Origin: Saccharophagus sp. K07
GTDB taxonomy: Bacteria; Pseudomonadota; Gammaproteobacteria; Pseudomonadales; Cellvibrionaceae
Direction: 5' to 3'
NCBI RefSeq assembly: GCF_014336955.1
Contig: NZ_QRAI01000001.1
Coordinates: 1,364,001 to 1,428,000, forward strand
DNA length: 64,000 bases
The notes below the pieces were generated by a model that did not search any database, was not told where the DNA came from, and saw nothing but the letters and a program-made list of their open reading frames with translations. The translations under genes and the position numbers were made by a program. Below, piece after piece: positions 8,177 to 17,463 of the stretch (positions are counted from its first letter, which is position 1; every line of letters begins with the position of its first letter).

Positions 8177-9165
8177 AGAACAATTTCTCCTTGATAACGT
8201 GGGCGAGAATTCTGGAGCGCTGCGAAAGATGCATTGTTTTGCAGCAGACGTTCGAAATAATCGATGGTGCGGGCCAGGCCAGTTTCGAGCGGTGTTTGCG
8301 GTTCCCAATTCAGCAGCTGTTTGGCTCGGCTGATATCAGGCGCGGGCTTGGTATCGTCTTCGAGATGGGGCTCAAAAATCAGCGGCGAGGATGAACCTGT
8401 AAGAGCAATAATTTTTTCCGCTATTTCCAATACAGTAAATTCACTGGGATTTCCCAAATTGACTGGTCTTACGATCGGCTGAGGCGAATCCATTAAGGCG
8501 CGCAAACCGGCGATAAGATCGTCCACATAACACAATGATTGTGTCTGCTCGCCATCGCCATAAATGGTAATGGGCTGATTGCGTAGTGCTTGGACAATGA
8601 AATTGGCGATGATCTGCTCATCATTGGGCAGCATGAATGGGCCGTAGGTATTGAAAATTCGTGCAATTTTGACTTCCAATCCATACATGCGGTGGAAATC
8701 CATGCAAAGACTTTCTGCGCAGCGCTGGCCTTCGTCAAACGATGTTTGCTGTTGAAGCTCGGGCTCGCCGTAACTTTCGCTGTCGGAAGATTGCAAAATT
8801 TTGATGCGGTGCTTCATGGCCAGTTTCAAAAGGTTGCTAATGCCTTCTGTGCTGGTTCTTAAGGTTTGCAGCGGATCCTTCTGGTACCGCCTTGAGGGCG
8901 TGTCCGCCATCATATTGTAGATCTCGTGCATTTCCAGATGGATCAAATCCATATGGTGGGTGACGTTTTGTTCAAGGATCTGCAATACGCCTTTGGAGGA
9001 TTTTTCCGCTTCGAATTGGTAATCAATTTTGTTGCGGCTGCCGGCAGGGAAGCTATCGAAAATAAAGACTTCGTGACCATCTCCCAGCAGGCTTTTGCAT
9101 AAATTTATCCCCAGGAATCCCGCTCCCCCCGCGATCAGTATTTTTTTCCGTATTGCGCGCGTCAT
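8173..9165 (-). CDS. UDP-xylose-synthase-like SDR lacking the catalytic YxxxK
   Basis: A 330-aa extended SDR closely patterned on UDP-glucuronate decarboxylase (UXS). It has GGAGFLGINL (13-22), YNMMADTPSRRYQKDPLQTL where UXS has its YHLAS..P segment, SESYGEPE (129-136) and RIFNTYGPFM. The catalytic YDEGK of UXS reads FDEGQ (Phe143, Gln147), and I checked the codons TTT GAC GAA GGC CAG on the minus strand. Tyr and Lys are both essential in known SDRs, so classical decarboxylation or epimerisation is doubtful. It may bind a nucleotide sugar, act as a scaffold or subunit, or use other chemistry. First gene of the operon. Confidence 0.85.
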   Translation of the reverse strand: MTRAIRKKILIAGGAGFLGINLCKSLLGDGHEVFIFDSFPAGSRNKIDYQFEAEKSSKGVLQILEQNVTHHMDLIHLEMHEIYNMMADTPSRRYQKDPLQTLRTSTEGISNLLKLAMKHRIKILQSSDSESYGEPELQQQTSFDEGQRCAESLCMDFHRMYGLEVKIARIFNTYGPFMLPNDEQIIANFIVQALRNQPITIYGDGEQTQSLCYVDDLIAGLRALMDSPQPIVRPVNLGNPSEFTVLEIAEKIIALTGSSSPLIFEPHLEDDTKPAPDISRAKQLLNWEPQTPLETGLARTIDYFERLLQNNASFAALQNSRPRYQGEIVL

Positions 9166-9543
9166 CGCATACCCTGTTCTTTATGAAATAAGTAAGGATC
9201 CGGCGGCAAGACGATAAAGATCGTCCCGAATTCATCGCCAGCTGGAGAGTCGCACGCAGGTTGCTCACCTATGTGCGGCGTCAAACATATGAGGTTCCTA
9301 ACCAAGAACGTACATTGCCAAAACTGCAGCTAAGCGAGATATATGCCAGTTAATAACATTGAAAACAGGGAAATGAACAAATGAAATAAATGCTCGTGAC
9401 TGCAGCACGAATTTTCTGCAAATATGGTCGTGCTTATAAAAACGCAGCTTGACGCAGCTATTTATTTTACGAGGCTTTGTAAGATTTACAGGTTGGCTTC
9501 AAGTCGGTAGGAATAGGGGACGAAGCGAAGAATTCGCATAACA
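9166..9543. other. Intergenic region upstream of the glycan operon
   Basis: About 380 bp, AT-rich, between the first glycan gene and the metE terminator. Apart from the sigma-54-like site I see no ORF worth calling, no recognisable riboswitch and no repeat. It should hold the operon promoter and a long 5' leader. Confidence 0.6.
9333..9348 (-). promoter_or_regulatory. Candidate sigma-54 promoter of the glycan operon
   Basis: The minus strand reads TGGCATATATCTCGCT: GG, ten bases, GC, with TGGCA matching the -24 element and TCGCT resembling the -12 element. It lies about 168 bp upstream of the first gene. Such matches occur by chance in AT-rich intergenic DNA, so this is only a candidate. Confidence 0.3.
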
Positions 9544-9571
9544 AACGAAAAACCCGGCCGTGGCCGGGTTC
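9544..9571 (-). terminator. Rho-independent terminator of metE
   Basis: On the minus strand AACCCGGCC and GGCCGGGTT form a 9-bp GC-rich stem with a 2-nt loop (AC), followed by TTTCG. It sits just after the metE stop codon (9577). Confidence 0.85.
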
Positions 9572-9576
9572 CAAAT

Positions 9577-11868
9577 TCACGCTGTTTCGCGCAGCACTTT
9601 CGCGGCAGTTACCATATTGGTTAAGGCCGGAATGACTTCTTCCCACTGCCGTGTTTTTAGACCGCAATCGGGGTTAACCCATAGACGTTCAGCTGGTATG
9701 CGCTCCGCAGCCTTTTTCATCAAAGCGACAATATGCTCAACGCTCGGCGTATTGGGAGAGTGAATATCGTATACACCGGGGCCGATCTGGTTGGGATAGT
9801 TGAAATTTTCGAATGCATCGAGCAATTCCATATCCGACCGGGATGTTTCAATGGTAATAACATCCGCATCCATTTCCGCGATGAATGCAATAATGTCGTT
9901 GAACTCCGAATAACACATATGAGTGTGAATTTGCGTTTCGTCCGAGACACCATTAGCGGCGATGCGGAAGGATTCTATGGCCCAGTCCAAATAGGTTTGC
10001 CATTCCGATTTACGCAGCGGCAAACCTTCGCGCAGTGCCGCTTCATCAATCTGGATAATATGCACGCCCGCTTTTTCCAGATCCTGAACCTCTTGTCGAA
10101 TAGCAAGCGCCAGTTGGTAACACGAGACTGAGCGCGGCTGATCATCGCGCACAAACGACCAGTTGAGAATGGTTACCGGGCCAGTCAACATGCCTTTCAT
10201 TGGCTTGTTGGTCAGTGATTGTGCATAACGAATCCACTCCACCGTCATAGGTTTGCGACGACTGATATCGCCGTACAAAATTGGCGGTTTTACGCAGCGG
10301 GAGCCGTAACTTTGCACCCAGCCATTTTGGCTAAAAGCGTAACCATCCAGCTGTTCACCAAAATATTCCACCATGTCGTTGCGCTCAGCTTCGCCGTGCA
10401 CCAGTACATCGAGCTCCAAATCTTCCTGCTCGCGTACGCAGCGCGCAATTTCTTTGTGCATACGGCTTGTATAAGTCGCTGCGTCGATTTTTCCGATTTT
10501 GTAGTCGTGCCGCGTTTGGCGAATATCAGCCGTTTGGGGAAATGAACCTATGCTCGTGGTGGGGAATTTAGGTAGATTCAACAGTGCATCCTGTTTAGCT
10601 GCACGTATCCCATAAGGGCTTTTGCGCTTGCCGAGCTCCCCGTCAATTTTTGCGAGTGCGCTTTGCACAACGGGGTTGTGGACGCGGGATGATTTGCGGC
10701 GCGATTGAATCGCTGCGGCGTTCGCTTCCAGCTCTGCGCGGACACAGGCGTAACCGTGCGCCAAAGCCGAAGACAAGATCGTTAATTCATTTAATTTCTG
10801 TTTGGCAAAAGCCAGCCCGGATTTGATTTCCGGATCGAGTTTTTCTTCACTGTTCAAATCCACCGGAACGTGCAACAGCGAACAAGATGGCGCCAGCCAA
10901 AGACGATCACCCAGACGTTGATGCACTGGGAACAACCACTCTAGCGTTGCATTTAAATCGGTCTTCCAAATATTGCGACCGTTAATCACACCCAGGGAAA
11001 TCACGCGATCATTTGGCAATTGACCGATCAGTGGATCTATTTCATTGCGGGCGTTGATTGCATCAAGGTGAACACCTTGCACTGGCAGACTGGCGATCAA
11101 CGGCAAGTTATCCTGTAATTGGCTAAAATAGGTCGCGAGCAGCAGTTTTATTTTTCCTGTATTCTGTGCCTGATATGCGTGTTTAAAGGCTTGTTGCCAT
11201 TCTGGCTCCAAATCTGTAACCAAAATCGGCTCGTCGATTTGAACCCATTCCACACCTTGCGCAGCTAAAGCGTCGAGTAATTCACCGTAAGCTGCAATCA
11301 GAGGTTGGAGGAGGGCAAGTTTGTCGCAGTTGTCCTTGGTTTTCCCAATTGCCAAATAGGTAATAGGACCGACAATAACAGGTTTTGCTCTAAGACCAAG
11401 CGCTTTGGTCTCCGCCAATTGTTGCAATAAACGCGAGGCATTTAGTTTAAAGATGGTGTCGCCAGTAAATTCTGGGACTATGTAGTGATAATTGGTATCA
11501 AACCATTTTGTCATTTCACCTGCTGCGACACCGCCACAGCATTGCGCGTGATCGCTTGCGGTATTTGTTGAGCGCCCGCGCGCAACGCGAAAATAATTAT
11601 CCAACTCGTGTCCATGAAAATCGCGCACGCGCTGCGGCAGATTGCCGAGGATAAAACTCAAGTCCAATATTTGGTCGTAAAAAGAAAAATCGCCAACCGG
11701 TACCAGATCAAGGTCTGCTTGGTCTTGCCAGTGACGTTGGCGCAGTTCTGCGCCGACTTTTTCCAGCTCATCCAGGGAAGACTGGCCTTTCCAATAAGTT
11801 TCGAGGGCAAATTTCAATTCGCGCTTGGTCCCAATGCGCGGGAAGCCGAGATTATGTGTGATCGCCAT
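9577..11868 (-). CDS. metE: Cobalamin-independent methionine synthase
   Basis: A 763-aa protein that transfers a methyl group from 5-methyltetrahydropteroyltriglutamate to homocysteine in the cytoplasm. The N-terminus is canonical ([20 protein letters not shown]). The zinc ligands of the C-terminal barrel appear in HTHMCYSEF (His and Cys) and [10 protein letters not shown] (Cys). The open frame runs 33 codons further upstream, but those residues are not MetE-like, so the start is set at 11868. Length is close to E. coli MetE (753). It is a single-gene unit with its own terminator and a MetR-type operator in the divergent intergenic region. Confidence 0.97.
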   Translation of the reverse strand: MAITHNLGFPRIGTKRELKFALETYWKGQSSLDELEKVGAELRQRHWQDQADLDLVPVGDFSFYDQILDLSFILGNLPQRVRDFHGHELDNYFRVARGRSTNTASDHAQCCGGVAAGEMTKWFDTNYHYIVPEFTGDTIFKLNASRLLQQLAETKALGLRAKPVIVGPITYLAIGKTKDNCDKLALLQPLIAAYGELLDALAAQGVEWVQIDEPILVTDLEPEWQQAFKHAYQAQNTGKIKLLLATYFSQLQDNLPLIASLPVQGVHLDAINARNEIDPLIGQLPNDRVISLGVINGRNIWKTDLNATLEWLFPVHQRLGDRLWLAPSCSLLHVPVDLNSEEKLDPEIKSGLAFAKQKLNELTILSSALAHGYACVRAELEANAAAIQSRRKSSRVHNPVVQSALAKIDGELGKRKSPYGIRAAKQDALLNLPKFPTTSIGSFPQTADIRQTRHDYKIGKIDAATYTSRMHKEIARCVREQEDLELDVLVHGEAERNDMVEYFGEQLDGYAFSQNGWVQSYGSRCVKPPILYGDISRRKPMTVEWIRYAQSLTNKPMKGMLTGPVTILNWSFVRDDQPRSVSCYQLALAIRQEVQDLEKAGVHIIQIDEAALREGLPLRKSEWQTYLDWAIESFRIAANGVSDETQIHTHMCYSEFNDIIAFIAEMDADVITIETSRSDMELLDAFENFNYPNQIGPGVYDIHSPNTPSVEHIVALMKKAAERIPAERLWVNPDCGLKTRQWEEVIPALTNMVTAAKVLRETA

Positions 11869-11950
11869 AAGAAGTGTCCGTATCAGTTTGAACCCGGCAG
11901 CCATCCTAGATAGTTCAATGCATGAACAAAAACGCATTATTTTCATTGAT

Positions 11951-11969
11951 CGATGAATTATATTCATCG
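11951..11969. promoter_or_regulatory. MetR-type operator in the metE/azurin intergenic region
   Basis: CGATGAATTATATTCATCG is a perfect 7-bp inverted repeat with a 5-bp spacer and contains TGAATTATATTCA (11954-11966), an exact fit to the MetR consensus TGAA-N5-TTCA. It lies about 85 bp upstream of the metE start. A second dyad, GTTCA-N5-TGAAC, lies at 11913-11927, nearer the start. MetR with homocysteine activates metE in enterics; the assignment here is by motif only. Confidence 0.6.
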
Positions 11970-12158
11970 TTCTATGCGCGGCGAAACGATTCTTAATTTA
12001 TATGCTGTTAAGCAACGGAATGCCAATATGACGACAAATATTCCAGATGCTGGACGCCTTATTGGAATAAATGCCAAAGTGGATACTTTTCAACAGCGCC
12101 GGTCTTATATTTTGATGTTCCGGCTTTATTTAAGCGCAACAATCCGTGGAGATTAGCA

Positions 12159-12608
12159 ATGAAAATGAAATATTTGGTAGTGCCAGTTTTGTTAGCAGCG
12201 TTTTCAGCTCAAGTCATGGCCGCCGATTGCAGCGTAACCGTTGATAGCACCGACGCGATGCGCTACGACAAAAGTGAAATCGCGGTAGATAAATCCTGCA
12301 AAGAATTTACGATTAATCTCAAGCACTCCGGCAAACTCGCAAAAAATGTGATGGGCCATAACGTCGTTATCGCAAAATCATCTGATGCCGATGCTGTAGC
12401 TCGCGATGGCATAGCTGCTGGTTTGGACAACGGCTATCTAAAGCCCGGCGATGACCGAGTTATTGCCCACACAGATTTAATCGGCGGTGGTGAACAAACA
12501 TCTACAACATTTGAGGCGGCCAAATTAAAAGAAGGGGAGAGCTATACCTTTTTCTGCTCTTTCCCGGGGCATATTTCCTTGATGAAAGGAACCCTTGCAG
12601 TGAAATAA
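12159..12608 (+). CDS. azu: Azurin (type 1 blue copper protein)
   Basis: A 149-aa periplasmic electron carrier. The first about 21 residues ([20 protein letters not shown], then AA) form a Sec signal peptide; the mature chain starts near [11 protein letters not shown]. Type 1 copper ligands are all visible: His in VMGHNVV, then Cys, His and Met in [14 protein letters not shown]. Length and the N-terminal disulfide cysteines match azurins. Monocistronic, with its own terminator. It lies outside the copper-resistance island and is more likely a respiratory or denitrification electron shuttle than a resistance protein. Confidence 0.95.
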   Translation: MKMKYLVVPVLLAAFSAQVMAADCSVTVDSTDAMRYDKSEIAVDKSCKEFTINLKHSGKLAKNVMGHNVVIAKSSDADAVARDGIAAGLDNGYLKPGDDRVIAHTDLIGGGEQTSTTFEAAKLKEGESYTFFCSFPGHISLMKGTLAVK

Positions 12609-12619
12609 CCGAAAATTAA

Positions 12620-12648
12620 CAGCAGCTGGAATACCAGCTGCTTTTTTT
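12620..12648 (+). terminator. Rho-independent terminator of azurin
   Basis: AGCAGCTGG, loop AATA, CCAGCTGCT, then a run of seven T: a perfect 9-bp stem directly after the azurin stop. Confidence 0.9.
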
Positions 12649-13018
12649 ATCGATTTTTTCTTTTCTCCGTGGCTAACCACTAGTCCCTTCATTCGAATCC
12701 GTCTCGCGATTGTCTAATTATTCATCACTCGTTTTTTTCAAGGTGGCGATTTTTTATTCACCTTCGTTTGGGGTACAGAGTGCGCAGATTTATGCAGTAG
12801 AAAATGCACACTTATGGTGCCCTAGTTGTTTTGTGAGCAGTGCTTATGCATCAAGGTCGTTCACAATTAGTTTCTATCCCCATGATTTATTTGTAAAAAT
12901 CTGCTTATTCGATTCGATTCGCTTGGTTTGGTATGGTGCTTGCTATGCGGTTGCTCGCCGTTATTTGCACATTTTTGAGGCATTGATCAAATCCAAATTG
13001 AATGATTGGGGAACATAG
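12649..13018. other. Leader region of the TonB-dependent receptor gene
   Basis: 370 bp, AT-rich, without a convincing gene. An open frame at 12710-13018 has no family resemblance and its stop touches the receptor start. I looked for cobalamin-riboswitch and Fur-like motifs and recognised none. Confidence 0.5.
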
Positions 13019-15085
13019 ATGAGTTGTATGTGGAAACCGTACTGTTTGGGCGCTGTGCTGTTGAGCGCGACCCACTCGTGGGCGCATATGGGAGTCGTCG
13101 AGGAAATTTTAATAGTAGGCCGAAAATCCCAGGAAAACAGCGTAGTTCGCGGTACCAACGCGGGATTTGTTGAGCGCGAGTATCTAGATAATTTGGCGCT
13201 TGAGCGTCCTGGAGATGTTTTGGAGTTGGTGCCTGGATTAGTGGCAACACAACATTCCGGATCGGGCAAGGCCAATCAATATTTTTTGCGCGGCTTCAAT
13301 CTCGATCACGGAACCGACTTTTCCACACGTATTGATTATATGCCGGTCAATATGGTCAGCCATGGCCATGGTCAGGGTTATACCGATCTCAATTTTTTGA
13401 TTCCTGAATTAGTCCATCGCATCGAATATCGCAAAGGGCCGTTTTACAGCGATTTGGGCGATTTTTCCGCTATTGGCGAAGCTCATATCAAAACGGCGAA
13501 TTTTCTCCAGCGCAATTTAGCGTCTCTGGAACTCGGTGGATTTGGTTATCGCCGTGCGCTATTGGCAGGACAAAAAGCAGCGGGGGAGGGAGCTCTACTC
13601 CTGGCAGGGGAATTTCAAAACTACGATGGTCCCTGGAAAAATATCGACGAGGATGTGAAAAAGACAAACATCTGGCTCAAATATTCCACCGGAGATGTGG
13701 AACATGGCTTCGATGCGAGCCTGATGATTTATGACAACAACTGGAATTCCGCCGACCAGATTCCTCTGCGTGCGATTGAAAGTGGCGATATAGCGCGCTT
13801 GTCGACCATTGATCCTTCCAGTGGTGGAGAATCCTATCGTTATAGCCTGGCGCTGCAGAAACGCTCGCACTTCGCTCATAGCACCTGGTTTGCCACAGCT
13901 TATGCCGTGCGTTACGGCATGGATTTGTGGTCGAATTTTTCCTATTTCACCAATCCTGACGGCGACCAGTTTTACCAACAGGACGAGCGCACTTTGGTTG
14001 GTGGAGACGCTGGCTGGATTTGGGAAGACAGCTATTTTCTGGGTATGAAATCCTCCCATTCGTTCGGCTGGAATGCGCGTTACGACATCATCGATCCGGT
14101 AGGGCTGTTGCTTTCCAGCGAACGAAATACAACGGGTGTTGTTCGCCAGGATGAAATCAATCAATGGAGTAGTGCGCTTTATTGGCAAATGGCGGTGCAA
14201 ATTCTGCCGGCATGGACCAGTACGATTAATTTGCGCTGGAATTTCCATCAATTCGATGTAAATCCTCTGGATGCGGAGCTGCCCGAAACGCTATCGGTAA
14301 ATGGTGGCCAACGAAATGCCAATCTTTGGACAGGCGCTTTACGCAATCGTTTTTCACTGAGCGATCGCAGCGAATTCTATTGGAATATCGGCCGCAGTTA
14401 TCACAGCAATGATGCGCGCGGCGTATTGGCAAAGCTGGATCCTGTGACTGGCGAAGAAATTGAATCCGCCGATCCATTGGTGCCGGTGGATGGTACGGAA
14501 TTGGGTGGCGATTGGTATTCGCAAGATAAACGCTGGCAATTGTCTGCATCACTTTGGGCATTGCAGGTCGACTCGGAATTAATGTTTGTCGGTGATGCAG
14601 GCACTACCGAAGACTCGGGGGCCAAAAGCCGTCGTTACGGTGTAGAACTGGGATTGGCGTTTCAGCCACAGGAAAATTGGCTGTTATCCCTGGATTTTTC
14701 CCGTTCGCGCAGCCGCTTGCGTGATAAAAGTGTGGAATACCGGGAAATTGCCGGTGCTTTGGATACCATCGTCAGTCTGCGCACCATGTACAGTTGGGAT
14801 TCGGGCTGGCAGGCATCTTTGGCGTGGCGTTATGTCGGCGATTACGCGTTGGATGAAGGTCAGCGCGCTGCAACTGCATCTAAAGCTGATTTAAAAATTG
14901 TCTATCACGACACCAGCCCTTGGCATTTTGGTTTGAGCGTATTGAATCTATTTGATTCGTCGGATTACGACATCGAATATTTTTACGAATCCCAATTGGC
15001 AGGCGAGGCTGAACCTGTAGCCGACCATCATGTGCACAGCTTTGTGCCGCGCACGGTGCGTATAAATATCAGTTATGAGTTCTGA
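13019..15085 (+). CDS. TonB-dependent outer-membrane receptor
   Basis: A 688-aa outer-membrane transporter. A signal peptide (about residues 1-22, ending SATHSWA) precedes a TonB-box-like EEILIVGR. The plug domain has RPGDVLELVPGLVATQHSG and RGFNLDHGTDFSTRIDYMPV. A 22-strand barrel follows and ends in the C-terminal aromatic signature RTVRINISYEF. It takes up a ligand with TonB/ExbBD energy. The ligand cannot be named; SHGHGQGYTDLNF near residues 118-130 is a recurring plug motif of this subfamily. Monocistronic by position, convergent with the recombinase gene. Confidence 0.88.
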   Translation: MSCMWKPYCLGAVLLSATHSWAHMGVVEEILIVGRKSQENSVVRGTNAGFVEREYLDNLALERPGDVLELVPGLVATQHSGSGKANQYFLRGFNLDHGTDFSTRIDYMPVNMVSHGHGQGYTDLNFLIPELVHRIEYRKGPFYSDLGDFSAIGEAHIKTANFLQRNLASLELGGFGYRRALLAGQKAAGEGALLLAGEFQNYDGPWKNIDEDVKKTNIWLKYSTGDVEHGFDASLMIYDNNWNSADQIPLRAIESGDIARLSTIDPSSGGESYRYSLALQKRSHFAHSTWFATAYAVRYGMDLWSNFSYFTNPDGDQFYQQDERTLVGGDAGWIWEDSYFLGMKSSHSFGWNARYDIIDPVGLLLSSERNTTGVVRQDEINQWSSALYWQMAVQILPAWTSTINLRWNFHQFDVNPLDAELPETLSVNGGQRNANLWTGALRNRFSLSDRSEFYWNIGRSYHSNDARGVLAKLDPVTGEEIESADPLVPVDGTELGGDWYSQDKRWQLSASLWALQVDSELMFVGDAGTTEDSGAKSRRYGVELGLAFQPQENWLLSLDFSRSRSRLRDKSVEYREIAGALDTIVSLRTMYSWDSGWQASLAWRYVGDYALDEGQRAATASKADLKIVYHDTSPWHFGLSVLNLFDSSDYDIEYFYESQLAGEAEPVADHHVHSFVPRTVRINISYEF

Positions 15086-15089
15086 GAGA

Positions 15090-15120
15090 TTGCCAGCATT
15101 TGGACTGCAAGTGCAGGCAA
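15090..15120. terminator. Hairpin between convergent receptor and recombinase genes
   Basis: TTGCCAGCA and TGCAGGCAA pair with one mismatch across a 13-nt loop, followed on the plus strand by AATCTTATTT. Probably a weak, possibly bidirectional terminator. Confidence 0.45.
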
Positions 15121-15124
15121 AATC

Positions 15125-16366
15125 TTATTTAACGCGTCGGGATTTTCCGCTTTCAGCACGTTTGCGGCTTTCGGTTTGTACGTAAATCGTATCTGTTGTG
15201 GCCATGCTGGCATGGCCCAAATCTTCTGACACATCTTTTAAGGCCCGACCGCGTTCAATTTCCATGCTGGCGCCCGTGTGGCGCAACCAGTGGCTGGATG
15301 CCTGGCGCAATTTGCGCGCGACTTCTTCGCCTTTTTGTTTGCGCATGGATTCATAGGCCTCGTCGAAAACCTGTTGCACCAAACGAATAAGGTGTCGCGC
15401 CGTCATGCCACCTTGACCGCGAATTTTTTCCACCAGCGGCGAATAATCGGTGGAATAAGGAAGCTCCGACAAACCGCGATACAGCCGATAGCGCTTCAAA
15501 TAGGGCAAAAAATCGTCCGGCACGGAAACATCGCGCAATTTGCGGCCCTTGCCGAAAACTTTCAGCCACCAGTTCGAATATTCGTCCTGCCAGAAATGGT
15601 TCATCGCCGGAATCCATTCTTTGCGCTCAGAAAGCTCGGAAATACGCAAAAACAGGGTTTTCAGAGTGGCAATAACAAATAAAGAGCGCTCATAGACGCT
15701 GTCTTGATTGGCCATGGATTCCGCAGCAGTCAAAACAAATTGCCATTGTTCATCGCTTAAACGGCGAACTTCTTTGACCTGGACGTCCTCAATGAAATAG
15801 CGGCAATCGGATTTGGCAACCTGAGCAGGATTGCCGTAGCAGATTTCCTCGTTGACCAGATATTTGTAGAACGCAATAACGCCAGTGAACATGGAATTGA
15901 GCGTTTCCTGGGACGGACGGTACTGGCGGCGATCCGGAGTTTTATCCACAGACTGGTTCTTAGGTAGCTTTAAACGAAATGGCAGCCATTCAGGGTTGGC
16001 CATATAAAAACCATCCTGGGGAACAAAATGATCTGCAGTGGCCAAGCCAATCCATTCAACCGGTGGTTTCCAGAAAAAATCCGCGTACAGCAAGATGTCG
16101 GCTTTGCGCAGCGTATCCATGGGTTTGTCTTTAAACAGAAACAACCAAAGCAGAAAGCGTTCGGTCTCAGCGCGAAAGCGCGCAAAGGTATGCTCAGACT
16201 TGTTGCGAGCCACATAACGCAAAAAATCCAAACCCCAAGCCCAATGCTTAAGCCGCCAATCCGGCCCGGACTCCAGAAAAGCCCTGAGATCCGGATAGTC
16301 AGCAAGCCGCATATCGGCGATTTCAGAATGCGTGGGATATAAAGGAACCGGCTTTGGAACGCCCAT
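15125..16366 (-). CDS. Tyrosine recombinase / integrase family protein
   Basis: A 413-aa site-specific recombinase. The C-terminal catalytic domain shows the first Arg in FLRISELSER, the beta-hairpin Lys in FGKGRKLRDVSV, HWLRHTGAS (His-x-x-Arg), and LGHASMATTDTIYVQT with the second His and nucleophile Tyr. The N-terminal core-binding domain is longer than in XerC/D. No other phage or integron gene is adjacent and no att site could be defined. It is either a domesticated standalone recombinase or the relic of a mobile element next to the metal island. Confidence 0.87.
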   Translation of the reverse strand: MGVPKPVPLYPTHSEIADMRLADYPDLRAFLESGPDWRLKHWAWGLDFLRYVARNKSEHTFARFRAETERFLLWLFLFKDKPMDTLRKADILLYADFFWKPPVEWIGLATADHFVPQDGFYMANPEWLPFRLKLPKNQSVDKTPDRRQYRPSQETLNSMFTGVIAFYKYLVNEEICYGNPAQVAKSDCRYFIEDVQVKEVRRLSDEQWQFVLTAAESMANQDSVYERSLFVIATLKTLFLRISELSERKEWIPAMNHFWQDEYSNWWLKVFGKGRKLRDVSVPDDFLPYLKRYRLYRGLSELPYSTDYSPLVEKIRGQGGMTARHLIRLVQQVFDEAYESMRKQKGEEVARKLRQASSHWLRHTGASMEIERGRALKDVSEDLGHASMATTDTIYVQTESRKRAESGKSRRVK

Positions 16367-16792
16367 GGATTGGCCTCAGAAACTGGATCTGAGGATTATA
16401 GACGTGCGTTGGCTTATAGACAAATACGTCACGGTATTGGACATAAGGATCTGCTAAGGTTGGGACATGCTCCTGTTGATGAGTTGTAGGACCGATCCCC
16501 CTACGCGCTCGCTGGGTGCAATCGCACCCAGGCAATCGAGCAAGAATCCGGTCCATTGCTGTATGAAATTATTCGTCAGCTACCCCTTTTCAATAGAGTA
16601 AACGCCAGATCGTCCCATCAGCGCGGACAACCCAAGGTTGGCCATTGGGAGCTACTGCGATGGCCACCCCAGGGAAATCCTAAACAAAACTCGAAAAACT
16701 ACTATGGGTTTTCGATAATAACCTTTAAATACAACAAGTTATACGACAATTCTTTTCCCGAAACGATGCTAAAAATCGTTGTTAAATTTGGG
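16367..16792. other. Gene-poor stretch between recombinase and Tn3 remnant
   Basis: No supported gene. It contains the 8-bp stem-loop and AT-rich sequence. It probably marks the left boundary of the imported metal-resistance island. Confidence 0.4.
16512..16531. repeat. Perfect 8-bp stem-loop upstream of the recombinase gene
   Basis: CTGGGTGC, loop AATC, GCACCCAG. No T-run follows, so it is not an obvious terminator. It lies about 150 bp upstream of the recombinase start and could be a protein-binding dyad. Confidence 0.4.
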
Positions 16793-16821
16793 AAAACGAG
16801 GAGAGTGGAGGCCACTCTCCT
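16793..16821 (-). terminator. Terminator downstream of the Tn3 transposase remnant
   Basis: A perfect 10-bp stem (AGGAGAGTGG / CCACTCTCCT) with a 3-nt loop; on the minus strand it is followed by CGTTTTCCC. It lies 20 bp past the transposase stop. Confidence 0.6.
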
Positions 16822-16840
16822 GCAAAGCGGCGAAGATCGA

Positions 16841-17463
16841 TTATTCTTTGATCAGGTCTGGATCAAGGATTTTTTGTAGATCTATCTGTTGAGAGTCTTT
16901 TAGCGAGTTCTGTGAAAAATCAAATTCACCATGAAAGACAAAATGTTCCCAAGACAGCATAGAAGAAGCCTTAATCTTCTTAAGCAACAGGGAATACTCA
17001 ACATCTGTTTTGGCCTCTGACAGACGTTTGGAGAGATACATAAAATTCCAGCAAACGATGACATTTTTAAGTAGTCGCTTGCAGGTCTCTGCGATCTCCT
17101 GATCTTCTTTAATTGTCTGCACATAATCTGCTCGTCCAATGGCCAGCGCTCGATCAAGCTTATTCCCTGCCTCGCCTTTATTTAACTGGCGGTGGATGGC
17201 TTTTCGCATGCCCACATCGTCGGCATACCGGAGCAAGAACAACGTTTTTGGAATACCTCCAAATGCTTTTAGTGCTTCGTAAAGTGGATTGTTTTTTGAG
17301 TATGAGTTCAATCGCTTGAAGATTTGAGACGCCGTAACTTCGCCTAGCTTTATTGATGCGCACAAACGAAGAACGTCTTCCCAATTATCAATAATTTTAT
17401 CTTTATTAATCCGCTCTTTTGGAAAGATCGGATAGCTTTTATTTTGCGCGTAACCTGATTAAC
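16841..17463 (-). pseudogene. tnpA: Tn3-family transposase, C-terminal fragment
   Basis: About 205 codons of the C-terminal DDE region of a Tn3-family TnpA. Segments such as RLNSYSKNNPLYEALKAFGG, HRQLNKGEAGNKLDRALAIG and KRLLKNVIVCWNFMYLSKRL are characteristic. Tn3 transposases are close to 1000 aa, so about four fifths is missing at the N-terminal side. The frame is open upstream of the first Met (KSYPIFPKERINKDKIIDNW) until a stop near 17463, where it runs into the truncated efflux-pump gene on the other strand. A dead remnant that marks a recombination junction. Confidence 0.85.

Noticed and set aside
11869-12158. Cobalamin riboswitch controlling metE
   Set aside because: No B12-box-like sequence was recognised; a MetR-type operator explains the region better.
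12710-13018. 102-aa ORF upstream of the TonB receptor
   Set aside because: Composition and sequence look non-coding, it has no family features, and it overlaps the likely promoter and leader.
16556-16879. 107-aa ORF left of the Tn3 remnant
   Set aside because: It runs through the transposase terminator hairpin and into the antisense of the transposase, with no family features.
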